Part shown: positions 9,449 to 18,876 of the stretch, piece after piece | Layout: the number at the start of each line of letters is the position of its first letter | Position numbering within the stretch: the first letter of the stretch is position 1 | Source of the DNA: an uncultured Aquimarina sp. | GTDB lineage: Bacteria; Bacteroidota; Bacteroidia; Flavobacteriales; Flavobacteriaceae | Assembly (NCBI GenBank): GCA_947496705.1 | Contig: CANMDW010000024.1 | Span: 1-64,000, forward strand | Length of the DNA: 64,000 nucleotides | Reading direction: 5' to 3' | The notes under the pieces: model-generated | What the model saw: the letters and a program-made list of their open reading frames with translations, nothing else | Told to the model about the DNA's origin: nothing | Database searches by the model: none | Program-made: the position numbers and the translations under genes

Positions 9449-10744
9449 ATGGAACCTATGAATGTATTCTATCAGATATTTCATGAAGATTTACATCCAT
9501 TGACCAATCAAAAAACCAAAATAGCGTATGTTGATTATTTTAAAAATAAGAAGGTAAACAAAGAACCTGATAATACTGTAAATATCTTTACAATTGAGGA
9601 ATCTAGTAAACAACTACTCAAATATTGGTATTATGAGGACATCTTAACAGACATTCTTAGACGAATCAAAAGGGATTTACATGAGAAAATGTTTTCGTTT
9701 ACAGAAGGGAATAACAATATTGGTAAGGTAATCCAGACCTATCAAGTCTTCCTTTTAAATTATACCAAAATCATTGAGGAAAATTATTTATCTCCACATG
9801 ACACTTCTTCAATATTTCAGATTTCAGAAGATAAATCTGATACTGATATTTTTAAGATCATATATAAAACACTAGATACTATTCTTGTGTATTTAGAACA
9901 AACTTTCATGAGGTATATGGATTCTACGCTGGATATTCCCTATCAACAACGATTATGGTTTGTGAGTAAACATAGAGATGACGCCAAAAACTTACAGCAA
10001 AAAATCAACACACTTGATCTTTCAGAAATTGTAAAGAAATCCATTTGTACACCTTTACTGCAAATAGAAAAAAATGAGCTTTCAGGACTTACATATGAAT
10101 CAAGAGCATACTATGTTACATTTATCAAAGTATTTGATCATTTACTCAAAAGTGAACAATTTCTTTGCGAGGAAAAAATATACATTGTTCTTATCAGTCT
10201 GAATTATAACACCTTTAAAATCTTTTTCTTTATCACTGCTAGTATTAAAGGAAAAGTAAAATTATGTCACAGTACCGAAGAAAAACTCCAGGTATATCAT
10301 GAATATATAAAAAAGATTAAAACAACTACGGTGACCTCGCCATATAAACGTAATTCCAGGTTACCTTCGCTTAAAGGGCAACTACTACTCTGGATTAATG
10401 AAGAGATTGATTTCTACAACAAAAAACTGAAGTTTGAAGAATCAAAATCCTTAAAAAATTCTCATGAAACCTTCAAACCTCCATACAAGAAACTCCTTAA
10501 AATTTCTGTTCCAGAGGTTTCTTTACTAACAAAACTATTATATGATGCTAAACTTATAGAAGGTCCAAGAACAGAAATGTTTACGTTTCTTTCCGGTACA
10601 TTCTGTACTCCAAAGGCCAAAGTCATTTCGCCAGAGAGTTTAAGCAATAATTATTACTCTATAAGCGAGAATTCAAAGAGGTCAGTGAAGAAAATGCTAA
10701 AAACTATGTTACTGCAGTTGGATCAAATGGAAGGGGAATTATAA
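9449..10744 (+). CDS. RteC-like protein
   Basis: The 431-residue, mostly helical protein resembles the RteC family, named from the CTnDOT excision regulator of Bacteroides. The clearest part is the C-terminal half: NSRLPSLKGQLLLWINEEIDF, then VPEVSLLTKLLYDAKLI, then a terminal KRSVKKMLKTMLLQLDQM. Such genes sit in integrated elements of Bacteroidota, so this may mark the left part of the element. I cannot say what it regulates. Confidence 0.45.
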   Translation: MEPMNVFYQIFHEDLHPLTNQKTKIAYVDYFKNKKVNKEPDNTVNIFTIEESSKQLLKYWYYEDILTDILRRIKRDLHEKMFSFTEGNNNIGKVIQTYQVFLLNYTKIIEENYLSPHDTSSIFQISEDKSDTDIFKIIYKTLDTILVYLEQTFMRYMDSTLDIPYQQRLWFVSKHRDDAKNLQQKINTLDLSEIVKKSICTPLLQIEKNELSGLTYESRAYYVTFIKVFDHLLKSEQFLCEEKIYIVLISLNYNTFKIFFFITASIKGKVKLCHSTEEKLQVYHEYIKKIKTTTVTSPYKRNSRLPSLKGQLLLWINEEIDFYNKKLKFEESKSLKNSHETFKPPYKKLLKISVPEVSLLTKLLYDAKLIEGPRTEMFTFLSGTFCTPKAKVISPESLSNNYYSISENSKRSVKKMLKTMLLQLDQMEGEL

Positions 10745-10963
10745 TCATTCTTCTTCAAACAGGTGTAAACAATCATGGTCATGCAAAAAAGCCAATAAAC
10801 TTTGCAGCATTCGATAAGAAAATCCTTCCATTTTTAATAATTCAGATCCCTTGATTTTCAAGAGATGTTCTAGAGTAGTCATATGATGTGTTGTCATAAA
10901 CTTCTTAAGTTCATCTTCTATTTCCAATTTTTCAATAGCTTCTTTTAAAATAAGGGGTTGCAT
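10745..10963 (-). CDS. Small helix-hairpin-helix protein, alpha-CTD-like
   Basis: The 72-residue protein has MTTLEHLLKIKGSELLKMEGFSYRMLQSLLAFL, shaped like the HhH domain at the C-terminus of the RNA polymerase alpha subunit. Such free-standing domains can bind DNA. It is convergent with the RteC-like gene and ends right at its stop codon. Function unknown. Confidence 0.55.
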   Translation of the reverse strand: MQPLILKEAIEKLEIEDELKKFMTTHHMTTLEHLLKIKGSELLKMEGFSYRMLQSLLAFLHDHDCLHLFEEE

Positions 10964-11167
10964 TAGGGTTTGATATTAAAACGTAACTACTACTGTTTTC
11001 AAGGACAATATAAGACTATTTTCATCGAATCCTATTTTTATTTTAGAACATAAAACATTGTATTTCAATATTTTATATTTATTCTCGAGGGGTTGCAAAC
11101 CCCTTTACCACTGTTTTGATATGATTGAAATGTTTCTCTTTACACCATTAAAAAATAAAATGGAAAT

Positions 11168-11323
11168 ATGTTCACTAAAAAAGAGCTAAAAAAGTATATA
11201 ACTGAACGAAATGATCTCCCATTTGGAGATCGGATTCTTTCAGGTCAAAATACCACTTTGATCTCTCGAGACGATTTCCTGAACCAATTAGAAATTCAAA
11301 TAGATCAAGACCTATGGAAATAA
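11168..11323 (+). CDS. Small protein, 51 residues
   Basis: An ATG at 11168 opens a 51-codon frame (MFTKKELKKYITERNDLPFG...) ending at TAA 11321-11323, overlapping the ATG of the next gene by ten bases. The overlap with the HTH gene supports it as the first gene of this operon. The family is not recognised. Confidence 0.5.
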   Translation: MFTKKELKKYITERNDLPFGDRILSGQNTTLISRDDFLNQLEIQIDQDLWK

Positions 11324-11604
11324 TTGTATTAGAGTCTGAGGCTTACAAAAGTTTACAAAAAGAAATACTACAAATGGTTCGCACCACTGTCCGGGAAGCC
11401 AAGGAAGAAGCGATGGCCAATATGGATCCGGCTAATGACTGGCTCAATGCTGAAGAAGCCAAGAAACTCTTAGGAATTAAGAGCAAAACAAAATTACAGG
11501 AACTACGGGACTTTGATGAAATTCTATATTCAAAAGCGGGAAAGGTTATTCGGTACTCCAAGAAAAGCATCCTGGAATACCTTAATAGAAATATCGTAAT
11601 GTAA
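11314..11604 (+). CDS. Excisionase-type helix-turn-helix protein
   Basis: The 96-residue protein ends in a MerR/excisionase-type domain (DWLNAEEAKKLLGIKSKTKLQEL, then VIRYSKKSILEYLNRN). This is the standard small DNA-binding module of mobile elements in Bacteroidota. It is encoded between two small proteins and just ahead of the winged-helix gene, consistent with control of replication or excision. Confidence 0.7.
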   Translation: MEIIVLESEAYKSLQKEILQMVRTTVREAKEEAMANMDPANDWLNAEEAKKLLGIKSKTKLQELRDFDEILYSKAGKVIRYSKKSILEYLNRNIVM

Positions 11605-11624
11605 ACACAGTAAACAGTACTAGC

Positions 11625-11831
11625 ATGCTCACATTAGAAGAACAGCTACTATTCTTAGAAGAACATCGAGATATGTTTACCAAATTATTAGAGCTGTTCC
11701 AGGGACAATTTGGAGAAATAAATAAAGACTTGTTTATTCAGCAAATAGATCATAACAATTTTTGTTATGATTCTGTATTGGTATCAATTCTGGAACTACA
11801 AGCCTTAAAGAAAATACAAGATGGAAAGTAA
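11625..11831 (+). CDS. Small acidic hypothetical protein
   Basis: A 68-residue, leucine- and glutamate-rich protein (MLTLEEQLLFLEEHRDMFTKLLELFQ) with no known family. Its last codons overlap the ATG of the next gene (11821), so the two are translationally coupled. Confidence 0.55.
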   Translation: MLTLEEQLLFLEEHRDMFTKLLELFQGQFGEINKDLFIQQIDHNNFCYDSVLVSILELQALKKIQDGK

Positions 11832-13050
11832 GACTCCTTCACGATTATATTATGATTTTGGGAAACTGTTTACAGCTACTAAATCCTTTATAGATAATCA
11901 CAATAAAAATAAATCCAGGTTAAAAGACCGCCTTAATGCAAATCATAGAGCTACTGCAGAACTGATAACCAGGCTTTATGTGAAACAGTTAAATCGAGTT
12001 ATATCTAAAGGAACAGGTATCAAAGGAGAATTACCCGGTTTCAAAACCTTTAATCCTAGTCTTGCGACTTGCAAAGGATGCACAGTAAGAACAATTATCA
12101 ACCATAAGGAGCGATTAAAAGCAGCAGGGTTTATCATCAAAGAAACCCATCATGGAAAAACCGGCATAGAACTATGGATCAATCCATCTATTTTTATCCC
12201 ACCAAAGTTATCAACATCAGTTACGAATCCTAATCCAAAAATTGCACAGTTGGTCTCTTTTTTTACTGATAAAGTGAAAAATTTACACCCATTAGTTCAA
12301 GAACATCAGGAACAAAAGAATAATAATAGCATTGTTAATTGTTTAAAAACATCAAAAGAAGAGAAAGGAATTCGCCTACCGGCTCATGACAAAATGATAA
12401 CTGAAGTTACGGGAACAGTACAGGAACAAGACAAGAACATCGAGGAAAGCCGGACTTCTGACTCCAAAAAGCAAACAGGGGGCGCAAAAAATTCCCCTTC
12501 CGGGGAGTCGGAGTCGGCTTTTTTATTACAGCTGGTACAGGATTTCTGGCAGTATGCTCATACCAAATTGTATAGCAATGATATTTTTGCTAAAGCTGAA
12601 GAAGCCGAAATCCTCAACAATATCTGGAGATCCGTCTATCGCAAGTTTAGAGTTAAAGGCAGCAAAGAAGATTGGAAAGGATATCAAGGAACTCTATATG
12701 TTCGTGTGGATATGGTCGCTAGATGGCTGGAACGCAACCCCAATCGATGGATCCCACCAGCGGATTTATATTTTCATCCAGAGAATAAACGGAACGGTTT
12801 TAAGAAAACATACCTGTGGTTTTTAAAACAACAAACCCTAAAACGGGAAATCAGAAACCGTATTTTGATTCAAAAAACTGAAAAAGAATGGATATCTCAT
12901 GGCAAAGGAGAAGGTAAACATAAACACAAAACCCGTTTACAATTGTTCCGTTTACAACAGCAACGCCTGGAATCCTATGGTGATGAAGCTCTGATACGGG
13001 CCTATGAAAAAAGTTTACATCAAACCTTATATAGACCTGCTAATCAATGA
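11821..13050 (+). CDS. Winged-helix protein, possible replication initiator
   Basis: The 409-residue protein has an N-terminal winged-helix region, about residues 55-125 (HRATAELITRLYVKQLNRV, CTVRTIINHKERLKAAGFI). A charged linker (residues ~150-235) and a second, tryptophan-rich basic domain follow (KEDWKGYQGTLYVRVDMVARW). The layout and place behind small HTH genes suggest a replication or partition initiator, but no diagnostic motif is visible. The linker includes a short palindrome, CCCC-TTCC-GGGG, at about 12496-12507, read as SPSGES. Confidence 0.5.
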   Translation: MESKTPSRLYYDFGKLFTATKSFIDNHNKNKSRLKDRLNANHRATAELITRLYVKQLNRVISKGTGIKGELPGFKTFNPSLATCKGCTVRTIINHKERLKAAGFIIKETHHGKTGIELWINPSIFIPPKLSTSVTNPNPKIAQLVSFFTDKVKNLHPLVQEHQEQKNNNSIVNCLKTSKEEKGIRLPAHDKMITEVTGTVQEQDKNIEESRTSDSKKQTGGAKNSPSGESESAFLLQLVQDFWQYAHTKLYSNDIFAKAEEAEILNNIWRSVYRKFRVKGSKEDWKGYQGTLYVRVDMVARWLERNPNRWIPPADLYFHPENKRNGFKKTYLWFLKQQTLKREIRNRILIQKTEKEWISHGKGEGKHKHKTRLQLFRLQQQRLESYGDEALIRAYEKSLHQTLYRPANQ

Positions 13051-13304
13051 TCCCCTCTGACCTACCACAAACTGCACTTACAAAATGCATCGTATATTTC
13101 CATGATGGAAATACATGTACCTTTTATTCCCTGGATAAAACCCATAAAAGATCAAAACCAAATCAGGCATTAGGCATCCGAAGATTAGAAAAAATGCTAC
13201 TCCAAGGGAGCTTAAAAGGAGCCTGGGAAACTGCGATCATTTATGAAAATGCTCCTAACGGCAGAGAGTTCGCTAAATATAAGAATGGAGTGCGGGTGTT
13301 TTGA
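13047..13304 (+). CDS. Hypothetical protein, 85 residues
   Basis: Its ATG overlaps the stop of the winged-helix gene (ATGA), so it is co-translated with it. It is basic and beta-like (TKCIVYFHDGNTCTFYSLDKTHK) with a helical middle (LGIRRLEKMLLQGSLKGAW). No known family. Confidence 0.55.
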   Translation: MIPSDLPQTALTKCIVYFHDGNTCTFYSLDKTHKRSKPNQALGIRRLEKMLLQGSLKGAWETAIIYENAPNGREFAKYKNGVRVF

Positions 13305-13434
13305 TCAATTTTTAGAAATATAATAGTAACTTTATCTTTAATTTAAATAGTTGAGATTACCAATAATGCGTCACCAAATTTTGAAAAATGCTTATCGAAT
13401 GTAAAAAATTGACTGCCAGTAAATACAAATAATA

Positions 13435-13761
13435 ATGAATGATATAGAAAATCAGGAATGTGTATTAAATATAAGATATGATTTACCTCATGAAATATGG
13501 GATAAAGTTATGTTAGTATATGAGAAGATGCCTGGTTGGTTGGGTTATGGAAAAGATGGAAATGGACAAAAAGGAATCCCATATTGGTTTAGTTTCAATG
13601 AAAATGAAAAAAGTATTTCAGCTTCAGTGGAACCAAGTGGACTTCAAATAGTTGGGAATATGGAAGAAAATGAATGGAATTCTTGGGTTACAGAAATCAA
13701 AAAAATCGCAACAGAAATTCTTGGGTTTAAAGTTGGCGAAATTGAATGGATAAAAAAATAA
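13435..13761 (+). CDS. Hypothetical protein, 108 residues
   Basis: A small acidic protein (PHEIWDKVMLVYEKMPGWLGYG, then WNSWVTEIKKIATEILGFKVGEIE) resembling small immunity or accessory proteins of toxin loci, but I cannot name the family. It is preceded by 130 non-coding bases. Confidence 0.5.
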   Translation: MNDIENQECVLNIRYDLPHEIWDKVMLVYEKMPGWLGYGKDGNGQKGIPYWFSFNENEKSISASVEPSGLQIVGNMEENEWNSWVTEIKKIATEILGFKVGEIEWIKK

Positions 13762-14099
13762 ATAATCTACAATAATATAGTGCATATACTTCCTTCGGAT
13801 GCAAAGCTTGTTATACTAAAGGTTATCAATTATTAAGATATGAATTTAACAATACGAGAAAGATCGAATATTAGGCACTTCGTATATTATATGGTTAATG
13901 GGGCGTTGGATTGAATTGCTTAATGATAGATTGTCAAAATCCTATTATGAGATGATCAATCCAAAGGTTCTAGTATATTTGTTATGGCACAAGGTTTTAA
14001 TACAGAAATTTATAAAAATCAGCGCAAATGAGTCGATAGTTCGGTAAAATTTTACTCCGCTGTGACAAACTTATAACGTTATACATCACTAAAAAAGAA
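13762..14099. other. Gene-free stretch with decayed coding traces
   Basis: No intact gene is visible. An open frame at about 13899-14045 reads GRWIELLNDRLSKSYYEMIN and then KVLVYLLWHKVLIQKFI, but it has no start codon. It may be the remnant of a small gene. Confidence 0.3.
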
Positions 14100-14642
14100 A
14101 TGAATTACATAATACTAGATCTGGAAGCTACCTGTTGGAAAGACAGGAGCGTTCAAAAACAAAATGAAATTATCGAAATTGGTGCGGTAAAAATTAATGA
14201 ATCAGGAGAATCTCTAAGTGAGTTTTGTGAATTTATTAAACCAAAACTCAATCCTATTTTATCGGATTTTTGCAAGGGACTAACTACAATAACACAAGAA
14301 GAAATTGATACTGCTGATATCTATGAAAATGTAATCGAAAGATTTAAAAGTTGGATTACTCTTGACGAACCCTATGTTTTATGCAGTTGGGGGTTTTATG
14401 ATAAAAAACAATTTCAAAAAGATGGTGAGTTACATAATTTGAACACAGAATGGTTGAAAAATCATATTAGTGTAAAACACCAATATGCAGAAATCAAGAA
14501 CCTAAGTAAACCACTCGGAATGGGCGGTGCCTTAAAAAAAGAAAAACTTACCTTAGAAGGAACTCATCATAGAGGAATTGATGATGCCAGAAATATTGCT
14601 AAAATATTTAAAGCTCATATTGGTAAATGGAGCATACAATGA
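14100..14642 (+). CDS. DEDDh 3'-5' exonuclease
   Basis: The 180-residue protein carries the exonuclease fold of the DnaQ/KapD type: ILDLEATCW (first Asp and Glu), IIEIGAVKI, CSWGFYDKKQF (second Asp) and HHRGIDDARNIAKI (His and final Asp). Such stand-alone enzymes trim RNA or single-stranded DNA 3' ends using two metal ions. All key residues appear present. Its stop overlaps the start of the next gene (ATGA). It lies upstream of kptA, which hints at an RNA role. Confidence 0.85.
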   Translation: MNYIILDLEATCWKDRSVQKQNEIIEIGAVKINESGESLSEFCEFIKPKLNPILSDFCKGLTTITQEEIDTADIYENVIERFKSWITLDEPYVLCSWGFYDKKQFQKDGELHNLNTEWLKNHISVKHQYAEIKNLSKPLGMGGALKKEKLTLEGTHHRGIDDARNIAKIFKAHIGKWSIQ

Positions 14643-14914
14643 ATTTAGATGATTTATTAGATAAAGTGGTCTCAAAGGAAACATTTATAGCATTTGTAAA
14701 GGCACTTAAAGAAGATAAAATTGACGAGGAAGAGAAGGACAAAATAAATCCTCCTTCACCCTATAGTCCTAGAGCTAATGGATGGGAAAATGGAGATATT
14801 CCAGGTTTTTTGGATGCAATTGAAGCATTTGGAGAAGATAGTTATCATATTACAGAAGAACCTAGTTGGAAAAACTTTGCTTTATTATTATATGCAGGAA
14901 AGTTTTATGAATAA
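14639..14914 (+). CDS. Small acidic protein, DUF7660-like
   Basis: I chose the ATG at 14639 because it forms an ATGA overlap with the exonuclease stop; an upstream in-frame ATG at 14627 also exists. The protein (91 residues) shows SKETFIAFVKALKEDK, then WENGDIPGFLDAIEAFGED and PSWKNFALLLYAGKFYE, a pattern seen in a family of small proteins often beside toxin loci. The function is unknown. Confidence 0.6.
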   Translation: MNLDDLLDKVVSKETFIAFVKALKEDKIDEEEKDKINPPSPYSPRANGWENGDIPGFLDAIEAFGEDSYHITEEPSWKNFALLLYAGKFYE

Positions 14915-14938
14915 AAAAAATAACCACACTAGCAAGAA

Positions 14939-15778
14939 ATGAGCAAAACTCAAACCAATATCAGTAAACTGATAAGTTATTGGCTTAGACATAAACCAGA
15001 AGATGGCAATATCGAATTAGACGAGTTTGGATGGGCAAATATCGAAGATATACTAGCCGCTCTAAAATTGAATAACGCTGAGTCTAGTATAACAGATTTA
15101 ATTGAGTTGAATAATAGTTTTGACAAAGTAAGATGGAAAATCGATGAGGTAGCAAATAAGATAAAAGCAACTCATGGGCACTCCATATCAATTCTTCAGG
15201 AAACAGAAGCCCAGATTCCTCCTCCTGTCCTGTATCATGGAACCGCAACTAAATTCTTAGAAAGCATTCTTGGCAGTGGATTAAAATCCAAACAAAGACA
15301 ATATGTTCACTTATCTGAAGATATTGATATGGCTATAGAAGTTGGAACAAGGCATGGAGCTCCTTTTATAATTGAAATTGATACCAAAAAGCTAATCGAT
15401 AATGGTTGGAATTTTTATAAAACCGAACAAAATGTTTGGTTAACTTCAGAAATACCACCTATACATTTAATTGTCGAGCCTTGGGATTTTATTATTGATA
15501 AGAAAACAAAAGGCACTCTACTTAAGGAGTTAAAAAAGGAAATAAGCGGGGCACATATGCTTTCAGATCAGATAAAGAATTTAGAGTTAGTAGCCAAATA
15601 TGGCCCAAGTGATGTTTGTTTGTTTATAGACAAAGTAACCAACCAATGTTTTGTAATACAACTTACTTGGAGTGGTAAAAAGGAAAAAGACCCATGGCCT
15701 TCAACAGAGAGATTTGAGAGTTTGAAAGATTGGATAAACCAAAGATTAGTGGTGGACCAGAATGATTGGTATTTGTAA
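14939..15778 (+). CDS. kptA: RNA 2'-phosphotransferase KptA with extra C-terminal domain
   Basis: Residues 1-180 match KptA/Tpt1, which removes an internal RNA 2'-phosphate using NAD+. Visible blocks are LISYWLRHKPEDG, LDEFGWANIEDILAAL, KVRWKIDE, IKATHGHSI, VLYHGTATKFLESIL and YVHLSEDIDMAIEVGTRHGAP. In eukaryotes this is the last step of tRNA splicing; bacterial roles are unsettled. The final ~90 residues form a second domain (SDVCLFIDKVTNQCFVIQLTW, then KDWINQRL) usually seen as a separate small protein. It is the last gene of the exonuclease operon and lies 11 kb upstream of the abnormal tRNA array. Confidence 0.85.
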   Translation: MSKTQTNISKLISYWLRHKPEDGNIELDEFGWANIEDILAALKLNNAESSITDLIELNNSFDKVRWKIDEVANKIKATHGHSISILQETEAQIPPPVLYHGTATKFLESILGSGLKSKQRQYVHLSEDIDMAIEVGTRHGAPFIIEIDTKKLIDNGWNFYKTEQNVWLTSEIPPIHLIVEPWDFIIDKKTKGTLLKELKKEISGAHMLSDQIKNLELVAKYGPSDVCLFIDKVTNQCFVIQLTWSGKKEKDPWPSTERFESLKDWINQRLVVDQNDWYL

Positions 15779-15832
15779 AATTACTATGCTTTTGAACTTC
15801 TTACTTAAACTCCAATGTATAGATTTATCAGA

Positions 15833-16003
15833 CTATTCCACAACTCCAAACGCCCGAAACACCATCCGTACTTCATAAGGATACAACAATTGCCGTCTTC
15901 CGGTATCTAATCCTTCTATTTCTTTAAGTTTTAGTCGTAGGGTTTCTCTACTAATTCCAAACCGTAAAGCCAGTTCTGCTTTACTCCAAAATCTCATTTC
16001 CAT
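15833..16003 (-). CDS. Small helix-turn-helix protein
   Basis: A 56-codon reverse-strand frame (MEMRFWSKAELALRFGISR...) has a clear HTH (KAELALRFGISRETLRLKL) and ends YPYEVRMVFRAFGVVE. Its layout matches the 76-residue protein at 26266-26496 (YKYELAALYNVCTKTFSSWI ... LLRPEVVRFLFERLG), so the two are probably relatives that flank the structural cluster. It is transcribed away from the cluster, as a repressor gene might be. Confidence 0.6.
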   Translation of the reverse strand: MEMRFWSKAELALRFGISRETLRLKLKEIEGLDTGRRQLLYPYEVRMVFRAFGVVE

Positions 16004-16196
16004 AGCATGGGATATTCAAGTTCATATTAACCTTTTTAAGTTTTAAGAACCAAGTAGTTACTTATAGTGTGAACAAGGTTTTAAAACACCATCAAACTAC
16101 CATAAATTCTACAAAAATCCATAACCAAAACAGGCTTATACAAGCTCACTTGTGCTCTATTCGGTAAACATTTTCCTTTGATAAAAAACAAAGATT

Positions 16197-16658
16197 ATGT
16201 TCAAATGGATCGCTGGTGGTTTGGCAGCATTTTTTTCGATTAGGTACTTATCTCGATTACAACGGGCAAGTACTAATATTACTTCACGTATACGGGTACG
16301 TATTCATAAAGTTAACCTTATAGGAATAGAATTATCAGCAAATGTCCAAATACAAAACCCTAACCCAGTAACCATAAAACTACAGCATCCCTTTGTAAAA
16401 ATCTTGTTTAAAGACAAGCTGTTAGGAAGCTCTACTATTGAAAACTCCATTATCGAGATTCCAGAAAACAGTCAAAAGGATTTTGATTTGCGGATACAAT
16501 CTGCAGGATGGTTAACGCTGATCCAGATATTAGGCACCAAAGTAGTCAGTGATATCCGGTCCGGAAATCCTATTGAACTCAAGATTCAAACGCAGATCAT
16601 CACCAGGGTAAATGGTTTACCCTATGAGCAACTCGATAATATGATACTAAAACTCTAA
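16197..16658 (+). CDS. Membrane-anchored LEA14-like beta protein
   Basis: The 153-residue protein starts with a hydrophobic helix (MFKWIAGGLAAFFSIRYL) followed by a beta-rich domain resembling LEA type 2/WHy (ELSANVQIQNPNPVTIKLQHP). It opens the 16.2-26.5 kb cluster and its stop overlaps the next ATG (TAATG). A virion membrane or envelope role would fit the context but is not shown. Confidence 0.55.
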   Translation: MFKWIAGGLAAFFSIRYLSRLQRASTNITSRIRVRIHKVNLIGIELSANVQIQNPNPVTIKLQHPFVKILFKDKLLGSSTIENSIIEIPENSQKDFDLRIQSAGWLTLIQILGTKVVSDIRSGNPIELKIQTQIITRVNGLPYEQLDNMILKL

Positions 16659-17545
16659 TGCAGGCACAAGGGAATAGACATATCAATTCAGGAGTTCAGT
16701 ACGATGCACTCTTTCCTAAAAGCATCCGCAACGATGCTGTTATCGTGGGTTCAGGAAAAGCAAAGTTGCACGATACCCTAAACCTAATGAAAGACATTGT
16801 GCGTCAAACTACTGCAGATACCAGTAAACTTGCTCCAAAACTAAAAGGTCAAAATATAACTGACACCTGCAGGAACATCTGGAATTTCGTATATGGTCAC
16901 ATCCAGTATAAAATGGATGCCACGGGTATTGAGCAAGTCCGCAGACCTTCACGCACATGGGCAGATCGGGCTACAGGAGTGGATTGTGATTGTTATACGG
17001 TATTTATCGGAAGTATACTCACCAATTTAGGGATTCCTTATCGGATGAGGATCACAAAATACGGAGGTAAAAAACATTTCCAACACATATACCCTATTGT
17101 ACCAATTCAGGGCGGTCACATTACCATCGATTGTGTCACGGATCGATTTAACCACGAAGTACCCTTTTCAGAAAAGAAGGATATTGACCCAAACGAAAAC
17201 ATCATTTTAGAGGAGATATCGGGACTTAGTGGCGTTGATATGGCAGATATTAGTTTGGATGCTTTACAACAACCAAAGCTTCCTTTAAGAAGTATGTTCC
17301 GAAAAGTTCAACCACCGCAATGTGTGACCAGGATGCCAATATCAAATAAAGCTATAACAAAATGTATTTCACCGGGTAGGATCGCTTCCCCATTTCGATT
17401 TGATGATATGAATACAAACAGGAATATCAAAAAGAAAGATGATTTCAATCTGCTCAATTTCCTGATCATTTCCGGAATATCTGTTGCAGCAGGAATTGGA
17501 GTACTACGATTATTTACCAAAAAGAAGAGCACACCCAGAGGATGA
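16658..17545 (+). CDS. Transglutaminase-like cysteine protease family protein
   Basis: The 295-residue protein has a transglutaminase-like core: TGVDCDCYTVFIGSILTNLG (catalytic Cys in the DCDC context, near residue 111), KHFQHIYPIV (His) and HITIDCV (Asp). The triad order Cys-His-Asp is intact. A transmembrane helix lies near the C-terminus (FLIISGISVAAGIGVLRLF). It could cleave or cross-link peptides of the cell wall or of the particle. The start overlaps the preceding stop. Confidence 0.7.
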   Translation: MQAQGNRHINSGVQYDALFPKSIRNDAVIVGSGKAKLHDTLNLMKDIVRQTTADTSKLAPKLKGQNITDTCRNIWNFVYGHIQYKMDATGIEQVRRPSRTWADRATGVDCDCYTVFIGSILTNLGIPYRMRITKYGGKKHFQHIYPIVPIQGGHITIDCVTDRFNHEVPFSEKKDIDPNENIILEEISGLSGVDMADISLDALQQPKLPLRSMFRKVQPPQCVTRMPISNKAITKCISPGRIASPFRFDDMNTNRNIKKKDDFNLLNFLIISGISVAAGIGVLRLFTKKKSTPRG

Positions 17546-17599
17546 GTCAAAAACTTAAAAAATAATAAACCGGGCTGATAGCCCCAAACACAAAAGAAT

Positions 17600-18849
17600 A
17601 TGGAATTACACCGATTAGATGGCTTCGATGCTACCGGATTAGATAGTACAGATATTCAAGATACGAGTGCATATATAAATGGGGTCACTGACCCCCGGAG
17701 ATTGCCTATGAGATATTGGATGAAGATGGTAATGTGATCTTATATGCTGATGCAGAAGAGAATATTTATGTCATCGATGGTCTGGGAGGCTTCTTTAAAA
17801 AGATAGGGCGTGGACTTAAGAAATTTGCCAAAAAAGTAGGTAAAAAAGTGATTCGACCTGTAGTTAGAACCTTTAACCGTTTTTTAAATCCCGCTACCAT
17901 CCTACTGCGTAATGGATTTTTACTGGCGATGAAAATCAATATGATGAAGGTTGCCGAAAAGCTTCGTTTCGGATATCTCAGTGAAGCCCAGGCCAGGAAG
18001 ATGGGAATTGATATGAGAAAGTTTTCAAAACTTCGAAAGACCGTTGAAAAAGCAGAGAAGATTTATCGTACTGCCGGAGGAAGAGGAAGAAATCTTAGGA
18101 AAGCCATATTGAAAGGAAAAGGGAACAAAGACCGAAAAGTCCCATTAAGTGGTTTTACTATCGGAAGTATTGATACCGAGCCTGATATCTATAACGATCC
18201 TTTTGAAAAGTTTGTTGTAGAAGCAGATATCGATACCATTGAAGCTTTTATGAATAATGAGTTTGAGGTTGACGGACTTGGTGCAGTCGCTACAGGAACG
18301 GCTACTGCTGCGGCCAGTGGTGCAGTAGCAGGAGTTGCCGCAATCCTTAGTAAAATAGGAAATATTTTTGGTGCAGCCAATAAAGTAAAGCAAAGTGCAC
18401 AGACCTTATTTCAAAAACCAGCACGACCAGTTCGACAACTTCCTGCTCCGGTTCCCAGGAGTATCCCAAGAACATCCAGCTTTCGTCCCTCTCCATTTCA
18501 AAGAAGTGGAAGACCTTCACCTGCAGTAATATCCAGAAACAGGAGCCTTCCCGGGAAATCATCCGAAGAAAAGAAAAGTTTTTTTGAAAAACATAAGACA
18601 ACCTTGTTGGTATTAGGAGGATTGGCTGTGGTAGGAACAGGAATTGCCATTGCCGTGAATTCGAACAAGAAGAAAACAGCAAGACCGATTTCAGGAACTC
18701 CTCGAAAACATCTTCAACAAGGAAAACGAAAAGTAACACGACGGGACGAATTAGGAAGATTTACCAAAGGAAATAGTCCTCAACGTAGAAAGAGAACAAC
18801 TGCCAAAAGAAAAGCCCCGGAAAAATTAGTTCCAAAGGCATTATTATAG
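17600..18849 (+). CDS. Large basic protein; apparent -1 frameshift near its start
   Basis: From 17716 the main frame encodes a 377-residue lysine/arginine-rich protein (FFKKIGRGLKKFAKKVGKKV, and RRKRTTAKRKAPEKL at the end) with an Ala/Gly-rich segment (AVATGTATAAASGAVAGVAAI) and a transmembrane helix (LLVLGGLAVVGTGIAIAV). It has no ATG there. A separate frame opens with ATG at 17600 (MELHRLDGFDATGLDS) and runs into it at a C5 run (17692-17696). A -1 slip there joins VTDP to PEIAYEILDEDGNV. It may be a DNA-binding or membrane-linked internal virion protein; that is an inference. Confidence 0.55.
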
Positions 18850-18876
18850 AAATCAAATCACAAAATAAATTTTATT

